Under the pieces are notes generated by a model. That model had not been told where the DNA came from, searched no databases, and saw only the letters and a list, made by a program, of their open reading frames with translations. Position numbers and translations under genes: made by a program. From Roseiarcus sp036489975 (GTDB lineage: Bacteria; Pseudomonadota; Alphaproteobacteria; Rhizobiales; Beijerinckiaceae): a stretch of DNA of 64,000 nucleotides. Positions within the stretch are counted from its first letter, which is position 1, and each line of letters opens with the position of its first letter. The stretch spans positions 62,001 through 126,000 of the forward strand of contig DASXES010000075.1 of assembly GCA_036489975.1 (NCBI GenBank), in the 5' to 3' direction. Shown here one piece after another: positions 35,325-46,063 of this stretch.

Positions 35325-35711
35325 TTACTTCCCGCCCGCCTGCACCTTCTTCACATAGGCGTCCACCGCGTCCATCACTTTGTCGTCAGGATGGGCCTTG
35401 CAATAGACGATGACCTCGTGGATGCCCTGCTTAGCGCGCGGGATGTTGACCGTGTGGCGCTTCAGATGGCCGTTCCACCAGCCGCTGTACCAGGCGCCGA
35501 GGAAGTCGGCGTCCTCCTGGAAGGTGTTGGCGAGCTGGGCGCAGGTCAGCGCCTTCACGTTGAGATAGCCTTTGTCGTCCATGTAGGTCTTCAATTCGAC
35601 CTGGGCCTGCGACGCCGAAACGGACGCAATCAGCGCCCCCGCCGCGGCCACAGCGACCCGCAAATCGACCCGACCAAGCCTTGCCGACAGCCTTGTGCTT
35701 GAGGCGACCAT
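35325..35711 (-). CDS. HdeA/HdeB-family periplasmic protein
   Basis: The 128-residue protein has a signal peptide (hydrophobic VAVAAAGALIASVSASQAQ) and then an HdeA-like domain with two cysteines, KALTCAQLANTFQEDADFL and EVIVYCKAHPDDKVMDA. HdeA/B proteins are acid-activated periplasmic chaperones in enterobacteria; in alphaproteobacteria their role is less clear. It is a paralogue of the next gene, with QVEL.TY...G.L.V..LTC.QLANTFQEDADF shared. Confidence 0.8.
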   Translation of the reverse strand: MVASSTRLSARLGRVDLRVAVAAAGALIASVSASQAQVELKTYMDDKGYLNVKALTCAQLANTFQEDADFLGAWYSGWWNGHLKRHTVNIPRAKQGIHEVIVYCKAHPDDKVMDAVDAYVKKVQAGGK

Positions 35712-35777
35712 TGTTTTCTCTCTCTCGATGAAGCGCGCCTCAGCCTCTCCGCAGAGCAGCCGGCGCGCGAAGCCAGC

Positions 35778-36137
35778 CTATTTCTCGTCGTTGACCTTGA
35801 TGCCGAGTTCCTTGCGCAGCTTCTTGAACTGGATGTCCATCGCGGTGATGACCTTGGTCTTCGGATTGGCCTTGCAATAGACGATGACCCGATGCTCGAG
35901 CTCCTTGGCGCGGTCGACCTTCAATTTGCTGTAGCCAGCGAGGCCGTTGTACCAGCCGCTGTACCAGACGGTCATGAAGTCGGCGTCTTCCTGGAAGGTG
36001 TTGGCGAGTTGGCCGCAGGTCAGCTTCTGAACGTCGAGATCGCCCTTGGAATCCGCGTAGGTGTTCAGCTCGACCTGAGCCTGGGCCGTGCCTGCGCCCA
36101 TTAGCGCTATTGCACAAAACGATGCTATGAACCTCAT
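35778..36137 (-). CDS. HdeA/HdeB-family periplasmic protein (paralogue)
   Basis: The 119-residue paralogue has the signal peptide MRFIASFCAIALMGAGTAQA and the same two-cysteine domain (QKLTCGQLANTFQEDADFM, HRVIVYCKANPKTKVITAMD). The two genes are 66 bases apart and probably arose by tandem duplication. The ATG at 36137 places the signal peptide correctly; the longer frame to 36374 is arginine-rich and rejected. Confidence 0.82.
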   Translation of the reverse strand: MRFIASFCAIALMGAGTAQAQVELNTYADSKGDLDVQKLTCGQLANTFQEDADFMTVWYSGWYNGLAGYSKLKVDRAKELEHRVIVYCKANPKTKVITAMDIQFKKLRKELGIKVNDEK

Positions 36138-36280
36138 TCTCTTCCTCCCCAGCTCAAGCGCAGTTGCGCCTTGAAGGCTCCGTGGCGATAAACGCCGCCG
36201 GGGCGAAGCGCCAGACCTCCCGTCCGGTTTCCTCCACAGAAATCTTTCCTCCACGATCGGCGGGCAATTGGCTCGCGTTC

Positions 36281-36601
36281 TCACCGGGCGGCAGGCGCGG
36301 CCTTCATGAGGATCACCTCGGCGCCGGCGGCGGACGTCCCGCAATGTTCTGCGCCGAGCGGGACGACGCAGCACTGGCCAGCGGTGAGCGAGACCGTGTG
36401 ATCGCGAAACGCGACGTCAAAGACGCCGCTCCACACGATGACCGTCTCGGTCGTGTCGTCGTGGCTGTCCCAGCGCCCCACGCCGCCGCCCGGAAGACGG
36501 ACCAGGCGCACATCGACCCCGCCGACGACGGCGTGATGCTCACGCTCGCCCCCCGTCGCCAGCCCGCCGAAGATCGAACCGAAATCCAAAACGGCGTCCA
36601 T
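36281..36601 (-). CDS. Small cupin-domain protein
   Basis: The 106-residue single-cupin protein has the two cupin segments recognisable as GRWDSHDDTTETVIVWSG and PLGAEHCGTSA. It lacks the complete two-histidine metal motif 1, having only one histidine and an aspartate pair. It may be a sensory or stress-related cupin. The start at 36601 is preferred because the upstream 20 residues contain no cupin sequence. Confidence 0.75.
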   Translation of the reverse strand: MDAVLDFGSIFGGLATGGEREHHAVVGGVDVRLVRLPGGGVGRWDSHDDTTETVIVWSGVFDVAFRDHTVSLTAGQCCVVPLGAEHCGTSAAGAEVILMKAAPAAR

Positions 36602-36688
36602 GTCCGCTCCATATCCAGCCCGCCGGGATTGGAGGGCGCGCGCTTGGCCTTCAGTCAACATGGGCGAGGGCTTGCGCGCAACCGGCCC

Positions 36689-38266
<1,578 letters not shown>

Positions 38267-38366
38267 GGTCTTCGGGTTGTAGGGAAGGAGGCCCTTACTT
38301 AGCGCGGATGTGCGAGAGAAGGAAGAGATTTGACGTTGACCCGATGGAAGGTTACGTGACAGTAAA

Positions 38367-39683
38367 TTAGCAGGTAACGTAGAGCGCGATAGCCGCATCC
38401 CTGTCGGCTGACGTTCGAAAGTATATTCTTGCTATTCTTTTGGGAGGAACTTTCAGGATGTCACTGATACTTCCAAGGGGTTCAATTTCGTGGTCTTTAG
38501 AGACCAATATATTTTTCAAGAAATTTGCGTCAGTTACGGCGTACTGTTTGTAGCTTCTGTGTGCCAATATATCTTCAACAAAGTAAATGCCATTTTCTCT
38601 CAGCGCACCGCGAAACCTCTCCAGTTTTCTACGCGGAACATTTCCGCCCTCAGTGTTCTGAAGTTCAAAGCATTTGTATAAATCCCGAGCAAAGAACCGC
38701 CTTGCTAAATCAGAAGCCAAGCCCCAATGATTGCGGGCAGAGATTTTCATTAATTCTATTATAGACAAATCATCAAGCTCAAGGTATAAATTCAATTTAT
38801 CGTTGATCGGGTCGATTTTTTTCAAAAAGTATTGAACAATTGGTAAGTCTTTGACTTGGCTTTCATCACTGTGATGGTCAACCAAGTCTATTAACATATC
38901 CCTAACGAGATGTTGTACAGCGCGAGTAGCCTTGTGAAAATAAACGTTGCGATACATTGAAATATAGGCTAGGACAAATTCTTCTACAACGACCAGGCCT
39001 TTCTCTTTGAAAACAAAAGAATACTCCTTAACCTCTCCGCGATCGTCTTTTTCAACCTTATCTATGACTAGGCTGTCGAATAACCATTCTAAGTCAATCG
39101 TTGCCGATCTGATTCCCGTATGGTAGCGATCGCGGCAAAGAAAGTCTAGCCTATCGCAATCCATCTGGCTAGAGATCACTGCGTTGAATACGCTATATCC
39201 TGGTTCTTTGTCGAAGAACCGCTTGATTCTTTCAAAGACTCCGTAATTGCGCAAGATGCCGGCTATCTCTTCGCTCTCAATTAGGGCTTTTGTGTAATCT
39301 TCATGACTATCTGTAATCTGGAAGTGTTCCGAAATTTCCTCGAAGACGTGAGAATAAGGACCATGACCGATGTCGTGGAGGAGCGCAGCGGCAAGCGTTG
39401 CTGTAATATCTAGTTTCGTGTCTTCAGAGTCTCCGAGCGATTGATTGCGTTGAAGTACCTGCAGCATGCGCCGTGCCATTTGCAAGGCACCCACAACATG
39501 TGAAAAACGTGTATGCGTCGCGCTGGGATATACGAATTCAGAAAAGCCGAGCTGTTTGATCCGGCGCAGCCTCTGCATTGGTCTGGTTTGAATTAGGTCC
39601 CAGAGTAGAACATCCTCTTTCCTCCCTCGTTTGAAGCCGATCAAGTCATGGACTGGGCACCTGATCCGTTCCTCTTCCTTCAT
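38367..39683 (-). CDS. HD-domain phosphohydrolase (COG1078, SAMHD1/YwfO-type dNTPase-like)
   Basis: The 438-residue protein has an N-terminal HD domain: the first metal histidine in RFSHVVGALQMAR, HD in LLHDIGHGPYSH, and the later aspartate in SSQMDCDRLDFLCRD, followed by YHTG. These are the COG1078 hallmarks shared with SAMHD1 and the Enterococcus/Bacillus dNTP triphosphohydrolases (EF1143, YwfO). The C-terminal half is less conserved. The ATG at 39683 lies 38 bases inside the end of the YwgA-like gene; TTG at 39692 is an alternative. Base composition is clearly more AT-rich than the flanks, suggesting transfer. Confidence 0.88.
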   Translation of the reverse strand: MKEEERIRCPVHDLIGFKRGRKEDVLLWDLIQTRPMQRLRRIKQLGFSEFVYPSATHTRFSHVVGALQMARRMLQVLQRNQSLGDSEDTKLDITATLAAALLHDIGHGPYSHVFEEISEHFQITDSHEDYTKALIESEEIAGILRNYGVFERIKRFFDKEPGYSVFNAVISSQMDCDRLDFLCRDRYHTGIRSATIDLEWLFDSLVIDKVEKDDRGEVKEYSFVFKEKGLVVVEEFVLAYISMYRNVYFHKATRAVQHLVRDMLIDLVDHHSDESQVKDLPIVQYFLKKIDPINDKLNLYLELDDLSIIELMKISARNHWGLASDLARRFFARDLYKCFELQNTEGGNVPRRKLERFRGALRENGIYFVEDILAHRSYKQYAVTDANFLKNILVSKDHEIEPLGSISDILKVPPKRIARIYFRTSADRDAAIALYVTC

Positions 39684-40179
39684 ATAATCCAACCATAGCT
39701 AGCGCTTCTTTGGCCTTCAAAACTACTTGAGGCACGGACTTGGAGGGCTTAAGTTCTTTAGTTGCCTCGATCGCGCTTGGCCAAGGCAACCCTTTCTCTT
39801 GGTGATAGTATAGAATTGTTGACGCTATTTCGAGCTCCACAGTAGCGTACCGCTGCAAGTCTTTTAATGCCTTGCTAACACCAATAGATAGGTGTTGGTG
39901 AACCTCGGCGTCTCTATTTAACTTGTATACTTTTACAAATTTCTTGGTGGCACCTAGTTGCACGTCGCTCTCATCGATTTCCCCGACAAACGTCAACATT
40001 TCGGTCGCAGACGCAATCTCAGCACTGAAAGGCCCGAAATCATGGAGGAAGAATTTAGCTGATACAGGCGCACCTATCGCCTTCGTTATAAATACTAGCT
40101 TCTGAAGTCTCTTCCGGCCGCGAATCTCCTTTTCAGGGAGAGTGTTCAGCAAAGCTAGAACAAATGTCTCAGCGTCCAT
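39646..40179 (-). CDS. YwgA-like protein of unknown function
   Basis: The 177-residue protein shows the YwgA pattern RGRKRLQKLVFITKAIG followed by FFLHDFGPFSAEI, typical of small winged-helix-like proteins that sit next to COG1078 HD genes in Bacillus (ywfO-ywgA). The ATG at 40179 has GGAG 4-8 bases upstream. The frame extends to 40395 but that part lacks family sequence. It overlaps the HD gene and is equally AT-rich. Its role is not known; gene pairing suggests it senses or regulates the HD enzyme. Confidence 0.7.
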   Translation of the reverse strand: MDAETFVLALLNTLPEKEIRGRKRLQKLVFITKAIGAPVSAKFFLHDFGPFSAEIASATEMLTFVGEIDESDVQLGATKKFVKVYKLNRDAEVHQHLSIGVSKALKDLQRYATVELEIASTILYYHQEKGLPWPSAIEATKELKPSKSVPQVVLKAKEALAMVGLYEGRGTDQVPSP

Positions 40180-40665
40180 CGGCTCCGTTCCCTCTGTCAC
40201 GGCTTTCTGGGCGAGATTCGTTGCGAACCCGTTATATACAGAACATAACATGAACATCTTCCCGGTTCGCGTTTTCGTGTTGGCAGAGATTTGAATTTGT
40301 GTGAGCGTGATAAAAATACGACATTTGAAATATCTTCTTCGATTAGGAAAATATCGTTCGGAACCCACGAGCGCCATAGAACCCACGAGCACCATAGCCG
40401 GAGCTTGCGTCTGCTAGGACGGCTGCTCTTGCACAGCTCGGCGCTTGTCGTCAAAGCCAGCCTTATTTCCAGGGTCGGGTCGACGGCGCGAGATTCCCTA
40501 GGAGCAATGTTTTTGACCATGTCCGCAGTCCCTGCGACACAAGGGCTAGTTGAAAGAGAATCCCTTTGCCGATCGCATTGTCCGATCCGTTCGGTATGGG
40601 CTATGAACTTGATATTGACGCGCTCGCAACACCGGTGAAACAAATGCGCCGCGCGCGGAGGAGGA
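40180..40665. other. AT-richer upstream region of the HD/YwgA island
   Basis: A stretch of 486 bases without a supported gene. Open frames on both strands have no family features. The left part (40180-40360) is AT-rich like the island and probably holds its promoter; the right part returns to chromosomal composition before the LysR gene. A tandem repeat lies at 40361-40396. Confidence 0.5.
40361..40396. repeat. Two tandem 18-base repeats upstream of the island
   Basis: GAACCCACGAGCGCCATA (40361-40378) is followed at once by GAACCCACGAGCACCATA (40379-40396), with one mismatch. It sits where AT-rich island DNA gives way to chromosomal DNA, and could be a regulatory site or a junction scar. Confidence 0.65.
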
Positions 40666-41640
40666 ATGGATCGCAAGTGGCTGCCGCTCAACGCGCTCCG
40701 AGCGTTTGAAGCGGCCGGACAACATCTCAGCTTCACCGCCGCCGCCAACAGCCTGACGGTCGCGCAGAGCGCGGTCAGCCGTCACGTGATCGTGCTCGAG
40801 AATTTTCTCGGCGTCTCGCTGTTCGAGCGGCGCCCGCAACAGCTGGTCCTGACCGAGGCGGGGCGGCATATTTTGCCGGTCGTTTCGAAATCCTTCGACC
40901 GCATCGATCAGGCGCTTGGCGAAGTGATCAAGGAGAAGGGTCGCCCGAAGCGGGTGCTCAAGGTCGCGCTTCCGACCTCGTTCGCTCATCGGCTGGCCAT
41001 TCCAATCTTGCGCGATTTCCGCTCCGAGAATGCCGGCATCTCACTCGAAATCGTCTCCAAGCCGACGACCGGACCGGAGGTGGACGGCGACATCGACATC
41101 GCCATCGTCTATTCCGAGCCCCGCGTCACCGACGCGATCCACGATCTCTTATGGATGGTGCGCTCGACGCTTCTCTGTAGTCCGAAGCTGCTCGAGGGGA
41201 TCGACGCCAGCGATCCGGCTCGGCTGATCGCCGCCAGCGACCTCCTGCACCTCAAGATCGATGGCCGGCAGCGGCACTTTTTTTGGGAAATGTTCGTGCG
41301 CTCGATCGGGCGCCCCGATATCGCGGTCGATCGGGGCCTCGTGTTCGATACCCAGCAACTTGCCGCCCAGTATGCGATGATGGGCGATGGGCTCGCGCTG
41401 CTTGACCCGCTGCTGTTCCACGAGGAAATCAAGGCCGGACGGCTGGTGCGCCCCTTCGATCTCTGGCTTGACGAAGGCTACGGCTATTATCTGACGACCC
41501 ATCCCGAGGATTTGAGCAACGAGGCGGTGGCGTTGTTCCGCTCCTGGCTGATCGCACGGTTTTCCGGTGGCGCGCCGGCTCCGCCGCCCGAGGCGGAACC
41601 CGTCGCCGTCGAGCCGCCGAAGCTCCGCGCGGCGAAATAG
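40666..41640 (+). CDS. LysR-family regulator (GcvA-like)
   Basis: The N-terminal winged helix-turn-helix (LNALRAFEAAGQHLSFTAAA, then QSAVSRHV) is followed by an effector-binding domain of about 220 residues, 324 in all. The sequence is closest in style to the GcvA subgroup. The C-terminal 25 residues are an acidic, proline-rich tail. It is upstream of and codirectional with the MttB-family gene, which it may regulate. Confidence 0.88.
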   Translation: MDRKWLPLNALRAFEAAGQHLSFTAAANSLTVAQSAVSRHVIVLENFLGVSLFERRPQQLVLTEAGRHILPVVSKSFDRIDQALGEVIKEKGRPKRVLKVALPTSFAHRLAIPILRDFRSENAGISLEIVSKPTTGPEVDGDIDIAIVYSEPRVTDAIHDLLWMVRSTLLCSPKLLEGIDASDPARLIAASDLLHLKIDGRQRHFFWEMFVRSIGRPDIAVDRGLVFDTQQLAAQYAMMGDGLALLDPLLFHEEIKAGRLVRPFDLWLDEGYGYYLTTHPEDLSNEAVALFRSWLIARFSGGAPAPPPEAEPVAVEPPKLRAAK

Positions 41641-41777
41641 CGGCCGAGCCCGTTCCGGCGCGAATTGGCATGCCATAATTCCATTTTGGCGCGCGCATGG
41701 TTTGGGTCGCTCCGCTAGAACAGGTCGGGCGACGAATCGCGTCGGCGCCGCGGGCCGAGAGGAATCCAGGGAACACC

Positions 41778-43331
41778 ATGACAATGGACCCGCCGCCTCA
41801 AGAGACGGGGCGCCGCCGCCGGCGTGCGGCCGAGCGCGGGGGAGGTTTCGGCGCCGCTCAGCCCCAGGGCCAGCCGCAGGCGCCCTTCGCGCCGCTCGAC
41901 CTGATCTCCCGCGACGAACTCGAATCGATCCATCAGGCCGCACTCAGGGTCCTCAAGGAGATCGGCGTCGACTTTCTGCACGACGAAGCGCGGGCGATGC
42001 TCAAGGACGTTGGCGCCGACGTCGATTCATCCTCGCGCCGCGTTCGCTTCGACCCCGATCTCGTCGAAGCGCACATTGGCCTTGCGCCGAAGGCGTTCAA
42101 GCTGCATGCGCGCAATCCGGCGCGCGACCTCTCGATTGGCGGGCGCCATATCGCCTTCGGCTCGGTCGCGAGCGCTCCCAATTCGTACGATCGCGCCGGC
42201 GGGCGGCGGCCCGGCAATCACCGCGACTACCAGAATTTCATCCGCCTGGGGCAGAGTTTCGATTCGATTCACTTCTGGGGCGGCTATCCGGTCGAGCCGG
42301 TCGACATTCATGCATCCGTGCGCCATCTCGACGCGCTGTTCGACATGCTGACCCTTTCCGACAAGCCGATCCACGCCTACAGCCTCGGGCGTGAGCGCGT
42401 TCTCGACGCGATCGAGATGGTCAGGATCGCGCGTGGACTCGACGAGGAGACGCTGGAGCGGCAGCCTTCCCTGTTCACGGTGATCAACTCGTCGTCGCCA
42501 TTGAGGCTCGACACGCCGATGCTGGAGGGCGTCATCCAGATGGCGCGCCGCAACCAGGTGGTGGTGATGACGCCGTTCACGCTCGCGGGCGCGATGGCGC
42601 CGTTCACGCTCGCCGGCGCGCTCGCCCAGCAGCACGCCGAGGCGCTCGCGGGCCTTGTCATGACCCAGGTTGCGCGGCCGGGCGCGCCGTTCGTCTATGG
42701 CGGCTTCACCTCGAACGTGGACATGAAGTCGGGCGCGCCCGCCTTCGGCACGCCGGAATATATGAAGACGGCGGTCGTCGGCGGGCAGCTGGCGCGCCGC
42801 CTTGGGCTGCCCTATCGCTCCTCGAACGCCAACGCCGCCAATTCGCTCGATGCGCAATCGGCCTACGAGAGCGTGTTCTCGCTCTGGGGCGCGATCATGG
42901 GCGGGGTCAACTTTCTCATGCACGGCGCGGGCTGGATGGAGGGCGGGTTGCAAGCCTCGTTCGAGAAGATGGCGCTCGACGCCGATCTCCTGGCGATGGT
43001 CGCCGAATTCCTGCGGCCGCTGCGGGTCGACGAGGCGGAACTGGCGCTCGAGGCGATGCGCGAGGTCGGCCCGGGCGGCCATTTCTTTGGCGCCGAGCAC
43101 ACGCAGTCGCGTTATCGCACCGCCTTTTTCTCGCCGATCATCTCCGACTGGCGCAACTACGAGACATGGCGTGAAGCCGGTTCCCCGACCGCCCTCGACA
43201 CGGCCGAACGTATCGTCGCCGATCGCTTGCGCGATTTCGTCCCCCCTCCGCTCGAGGCTGAACGCTTCGAGGCGCTCGCGGCCTTCGTCGCCCGCCGCAA
43301 GGCGGAGGGCGGCGCGCCGACCGACTTTTGA
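41778..43331 (+). CDS. Trimethylamine methyltransferase (MttB) superfamily protein, non-pyrrolysine type
   Basis: The 517-residue protein begins with a proline/arginine-rich leader of about 40 residues and then an MttB-like TIM barrel. PFVYGGFTSNVDMKSGAPAF and WGAIMGGVNFLMHGAGWMEGG are family signatures. No in-frame TAG is present, so it is not a pyrrolysine enzyme; such homologues demethylate glycine betaine or related quaternary amines with a corrinoid protein. No corrinoid protein or reductase is nearby. An earlier ATG at 41697 would add residues with no family match. Confidence 0.88.
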   Translation: MTMDPPPQETGRRRRRAAERGGGFGAAQPQGQPQAPFAPLDLISRDELESIHQAALRVLKEIGVDFLHDEARAMLKDVGADVDSSSRRVRFDPDLVEAHIGLAPKAFKLHARNPARDLSIGGRHIAFGSVASAPNSYDRAGGRRPGNHRDYQNFIRLGQSFDSIHFWGGYPVEPVDIHASVRHLDALFDMLTLSDKPIHAYSLGRERVLDAIEMVRIARGLDEETLERQPSLFTVINSSSPLRLDTPMLEGVIQMARRNQVVVMTPFTLAGAMAPFTLAGALAQQHAEALAGLVMTQVARPGAPFVYGGFTSNVDMKSGAPAFGTPEYMKTAVVGGQLARRLGLPYRSSNANAANSLDAQSAYESVFSLWGAIMGGVNFLMHGAGWMEGGLQASFEKMALDADLLAMVAEFLRPLRVDEAELALEAMREVGPGGHFFGAEHTQSRYRTAFFSPIISDWRNYETWREAGSPTALDTAERIVADRLRDFVPPPLEAERFEALAAFVARRKAEGGAPTDF

Positions 43332-44524
43332 ACGCCGTCACGGCGCTCGGCGACTCGCGCCTGAGCGCCGCTCTCCATGCGTCGGTCGCCGCGGTGTTCT
43401 TCGCGTTCGGGATCGGGGTCGGCCTTTGGGGCGGCGCGTCGGGCGCGATTCTGATCCGCTCGGGCGTCGATTCTTCGACGTTTGGCGTTCTGTTGACCGT
43501 CTATACGGGCGCCTATCTTATCGCCATGTCGGCGGGCGGGGCGGTCGCGCATCGCTTCGGCGTCGAGCAGGCGCTTTCCGTCTCGGCGGTCGTGTTCGGC
43601 GCGACCTTGTGCGCGCTGCTCGACGCCGCGAGCGAGGCCTGGGTGGCCGTCGCACTGATCGCCGCGGGGTTCCTCGGCGGTGTGGTCGACGTCCTGATGA
43701 ACGCAGAGGGCGCCCGGATCGAGCGCGGGCTCGGCCGCCCGATCCTGGCGCGCCTGCACGCCGCCGCATCGACCGGCATGGCGCTCGGGGCGATCCTGGG
43801 CAGTCTGATCGCCGCGGGCCCCGCCCCTTGGGTCGCGGGCGTTCTCGCTGCGCTCGCGCTTGCTGGCGCCGGCGTCGCCTACCATCGAGCGGCCGGGACA
43901 AATCGTCCCGCTCCGGCCGCGGTTGGCGGGGTGGGGCGAAGCGGATTGTCCTTCGCGCCGGCCCTGGTCGGGCTCGGCGTCGTGGTCGGCGTCTCAATTG
44001 CGGCGGAACTCGCGGCGTCGGTGTGGTCGACGCTGCTGTTGCGCGACGAAGCGCCGAAGCTCGCAGCGATTTCCGGCCTCGGCGCGGCGTTCTTTTCCGC
44101 ATGCCAGGCTGCACTGCGCTTCAACGCCGACGCAATTCGCCTTCGCGTCAGCGACCTTCGCATCATCATCGTCTCGTTCGCGATCGCGGCGGCCGGTTTT
44201 GCTCTGGTCAGCCTGCAGGCCGGTTTCGCCGCGAGCGTTCTAGGTTTCGCCTTGATCGGGGTCGGCACCGGCCCTATCGTCCCGTGCGGCTTTGCGCTGG
44301 CCGCACGCCAGTCGGCGGCCGGGCCTGCCGTCGGACTGGCCTCCGCTTCTCTGTTCAGTGCGTTGAGCCGCCTGCCCGCGCCGCTTGCGACCGGCGCGAT
44401 CGCGCAAACGGTGTCGCTCCCGGCCGCGTTCGCCGCCTTTGCAATCGCGCTGGCGGCGACAGCCGTGTGCGCGGCCTCCGTCGCCGCGTTGAGCCGCGCG
44501 TGGCGAGCGCCGCGCAAGGTGTGA
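43328..44524 (+). CDS. MFS transporter (YbjJ-like)
   Basis: A 398-residue protein with about twelve hydrophobic helices. The start is TTG, overlapping the MttB gene by four bases (TTGA), so the two are probably cotranscribed. GGVVDVLMNAEGARIERGLGR, between helices 4 and 5, resembles the YbjJ-type subgroup. It could export or import a substrate or product of the methyltransferase, but that is inferred only from position. Confidence 0.82.
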   Translation: MNAVTALGDSRLSAALHASVAAVFFAFGIGVGLWGGASGAILIRSGVDSSTFGVLLTVYTGAYLIAMSAGGAVAHRFGVEQALSVSAVVFGATLCALLDAASEAWVAVALIAAGFLGGVVDVLMNAEGARIERGLGRPILARLHAAASTGMALGAILGSLIAAGPAPWVAGVLAALALAGAGVAYHRAAGTNRPAPAAVGGVGRSGLSFAPALVGLGVVVGVSIAAELAASVWSTLLLRDEAPKLAAISGLGAAFFSACQAALRFNADAIRLRVSDLRIIIVSFAIAAAGFALVSLQAGFAASVLGFALIGVGTGPIVPCGFALAARQSAAGPAVGLASASLFSALSRLPAPLATGAIAQTVSLPAAFAAFAIALAATAVCAASVAALSRAWRAPRKV

Positions 44525-44643
44525 GCGGGACGATGGACAGGTATTGACTTGGCGCGACCGTAATTGCAGAGGAAGCGCCTATCGCAGAGAAACGGCCCAC
44601 GGCTGGCGACTGCGAATGTCGCGGGTCAACCCGGGGGACATGC

Positions 44644-46059
44644 GTGTCTAAAATTACGCCGGTGATCATGTGCGGCGGGTCGGGAACCCGCATGTGGCCC
44701 GAATCGCGAGAAAGCTTACCCAAGCAATTCATTCCCCTGATCGGCGAGCGTTCGACCTTTCAGTCGATTGTCAGCCTGGTCGGCGACCCTGCGGTGTTCG
44801 ATCCCGCGGTTATCATCACCAATTTCGAGTATCGCTTTCGCGTCGCCGAGCAATTGAAGGAGATTGGCGCCGAGGCGGTGATCCTGCTTGAGCCGGATCG
44901 CCGCGATAGCGCCGCCGCCGTAGGAGCCGCCGCCGCCTGGGTGGCGGCGCGCGATCCGAAGACGGTGGTCGCCGTGCTCGCGGCCGACCATGCCTTCGAG
45001 GACGGAAAGCGGTTCGCCAGCCTTTGCGCCGAAGCCTGCACGGTCGCGGAGGCCGGCGAAATCGTCACCTTCGGCGTCACTCCCGACCATCCGGCGACCG
45101 GCTACGGGTACATCCATCCCGGCGAGCCGCTGGCGATCGGTTCAAAAGTACGGCGGATCGAGCGATTCGTCGAAAAGCCTGACGAAGCCCGCGCCGGCGC
45201 CTTCATTGAGGAAGGCTACCTGTGGAACTCGGGCAATTTCGTGTTCCGCGCCGCTGTCATGCTGGAGGAGCTTGAACGTTTCGAGCCGGAGATAGCCGCC
45301 GCGACCGTGGCCGCGGTGTCGCGCGCGAAAAACGATCTCGGCTTCGTGGTTCTCGATCACGATTCCTTCGCCCAGGCGCCCAAGACCTCGATCGACTATG
45401 CGGTGATGGAGCGAACCTCACGGGCCGTGGTGCTGACGGCGGACGTCGGCTGGTCGGACGTCGGGGAGTGGTCGGCGGTCTGGCGCTTGAGCTCGCGCGA
45501 CGCTAGCGGCAACAGCCTGCGCGGACGGGCGGTCGCCATCGATTCTTCGAACGTGCTGGTGCGTTCCGAGGAGCAGTTGATCACGGTCATCGGGCTCAAC
45601 AACGTGGTCGTCGTCGCCACCGGCGACGCGGTCCTGGTCGCCGACCGGTCCCAGACCGACAAGGTCAAGAGGCTCGTCGAGCGCCTGAAGGCCGAAGGCA
45701 AGCGCGAAGCGACCGAGCATCGGCGCATCTACCGGCCCTGGGGCTACTATCAGAGCATCGACCAGGGTTCGCGCTACCAGGTCAAGCGCATCGTCGTGCG
45801 CCCGGGGGGACGCCTGTCCCTGCAGAAGCATCATCACCGGGCAGAGCACTGGGTCGTCGTGCGCGGCGCGGCGGAGGTCACCCTCAACGACAAGGTGACG
45901 CTCGTACACGAGAATGAGTCGATCTATTTGCCCATCGGCGCGACCCATCGTCTCGCCAACCCCGGCAAGATCGATGTTGAGCTGATCGAGGTTCAGACCG
46001 GAAGCTATTTCGGCGAGGACGACATTGTCCGCATCGACGACGTCTACAACCGGAAATAA
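44644..46059 (+). CDS. manC: Mannose-1-phosphate guanylyltransferase/mannose-6-phosphate isomerase
   Basis: The bifunctional 471-residue enzyme supplies GDP-mannose for polysaccharides. The nucleotidyltransferase signature is MCGGSGTRMWP near the N-terminus; FVEKPDEARA and EGYLWNSGNFVF follow. The C-terminal cupin isomerase domain has RPWGYYQSIDQG and the metal motif QKHHHRAEHW. The start is GTG. A strong hairpin follows the stop. Confidence 0.96.
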   Translation: MSKITPVIMCGGSGTRMWPESRESLPKQFIPLIGERSTFQSIVSLVGDPAVFDPAVIITNFEYRFRVAEQLKEIGAEAVILLEPDRRDSAAAVGAAAAWVAARDPKTVVAVLAADHAFEDGKRFASLCAEACTVAEAGEIVTFGVTPDHPATGYGYIHPGEPLAIGSKVRRIERFVEKPDEARAGAFIEEGYLWNSGNFVFRAAVMLEELERFEPEIAAATVAAVSRAKNDLGFVVLDHDSFAQAPKTSIDYAVMERTSRAVVLTADVGWSDVGEWSAVWRLSSRDASGNSLRGRAVAIDSSNVLVRSEEQLITVIGLNNVVVVATGDAVLVADRSQTDKVKRLVERLKAEGKREATEHRRIYRPWGYYQSIDQGSRYQVKRIVVRPGGRLSLQKHHHRAEHWVVVRGAAEVTLNDKVTLVHENESIYLPIGATHRLANPGKIDVELIEVQTGSYFGEDDIVRIDDVYNRK

Positions 46060-46063
46060 GGCG

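Noticed and set aside
42565..42625. Short internal repeat (PFTLAGAMAPFTLAGALA) in the MttB-family gene
   Set aside because: The same repeated pattern is normal in the barrel of this family, so it is not a recent duplication.
41697..43331. Pyrrolysine-type MttB
   Set aside because: The coding frame is open without an internal TAG at the usual site, so the protein is of the non-pyrrolysine group.
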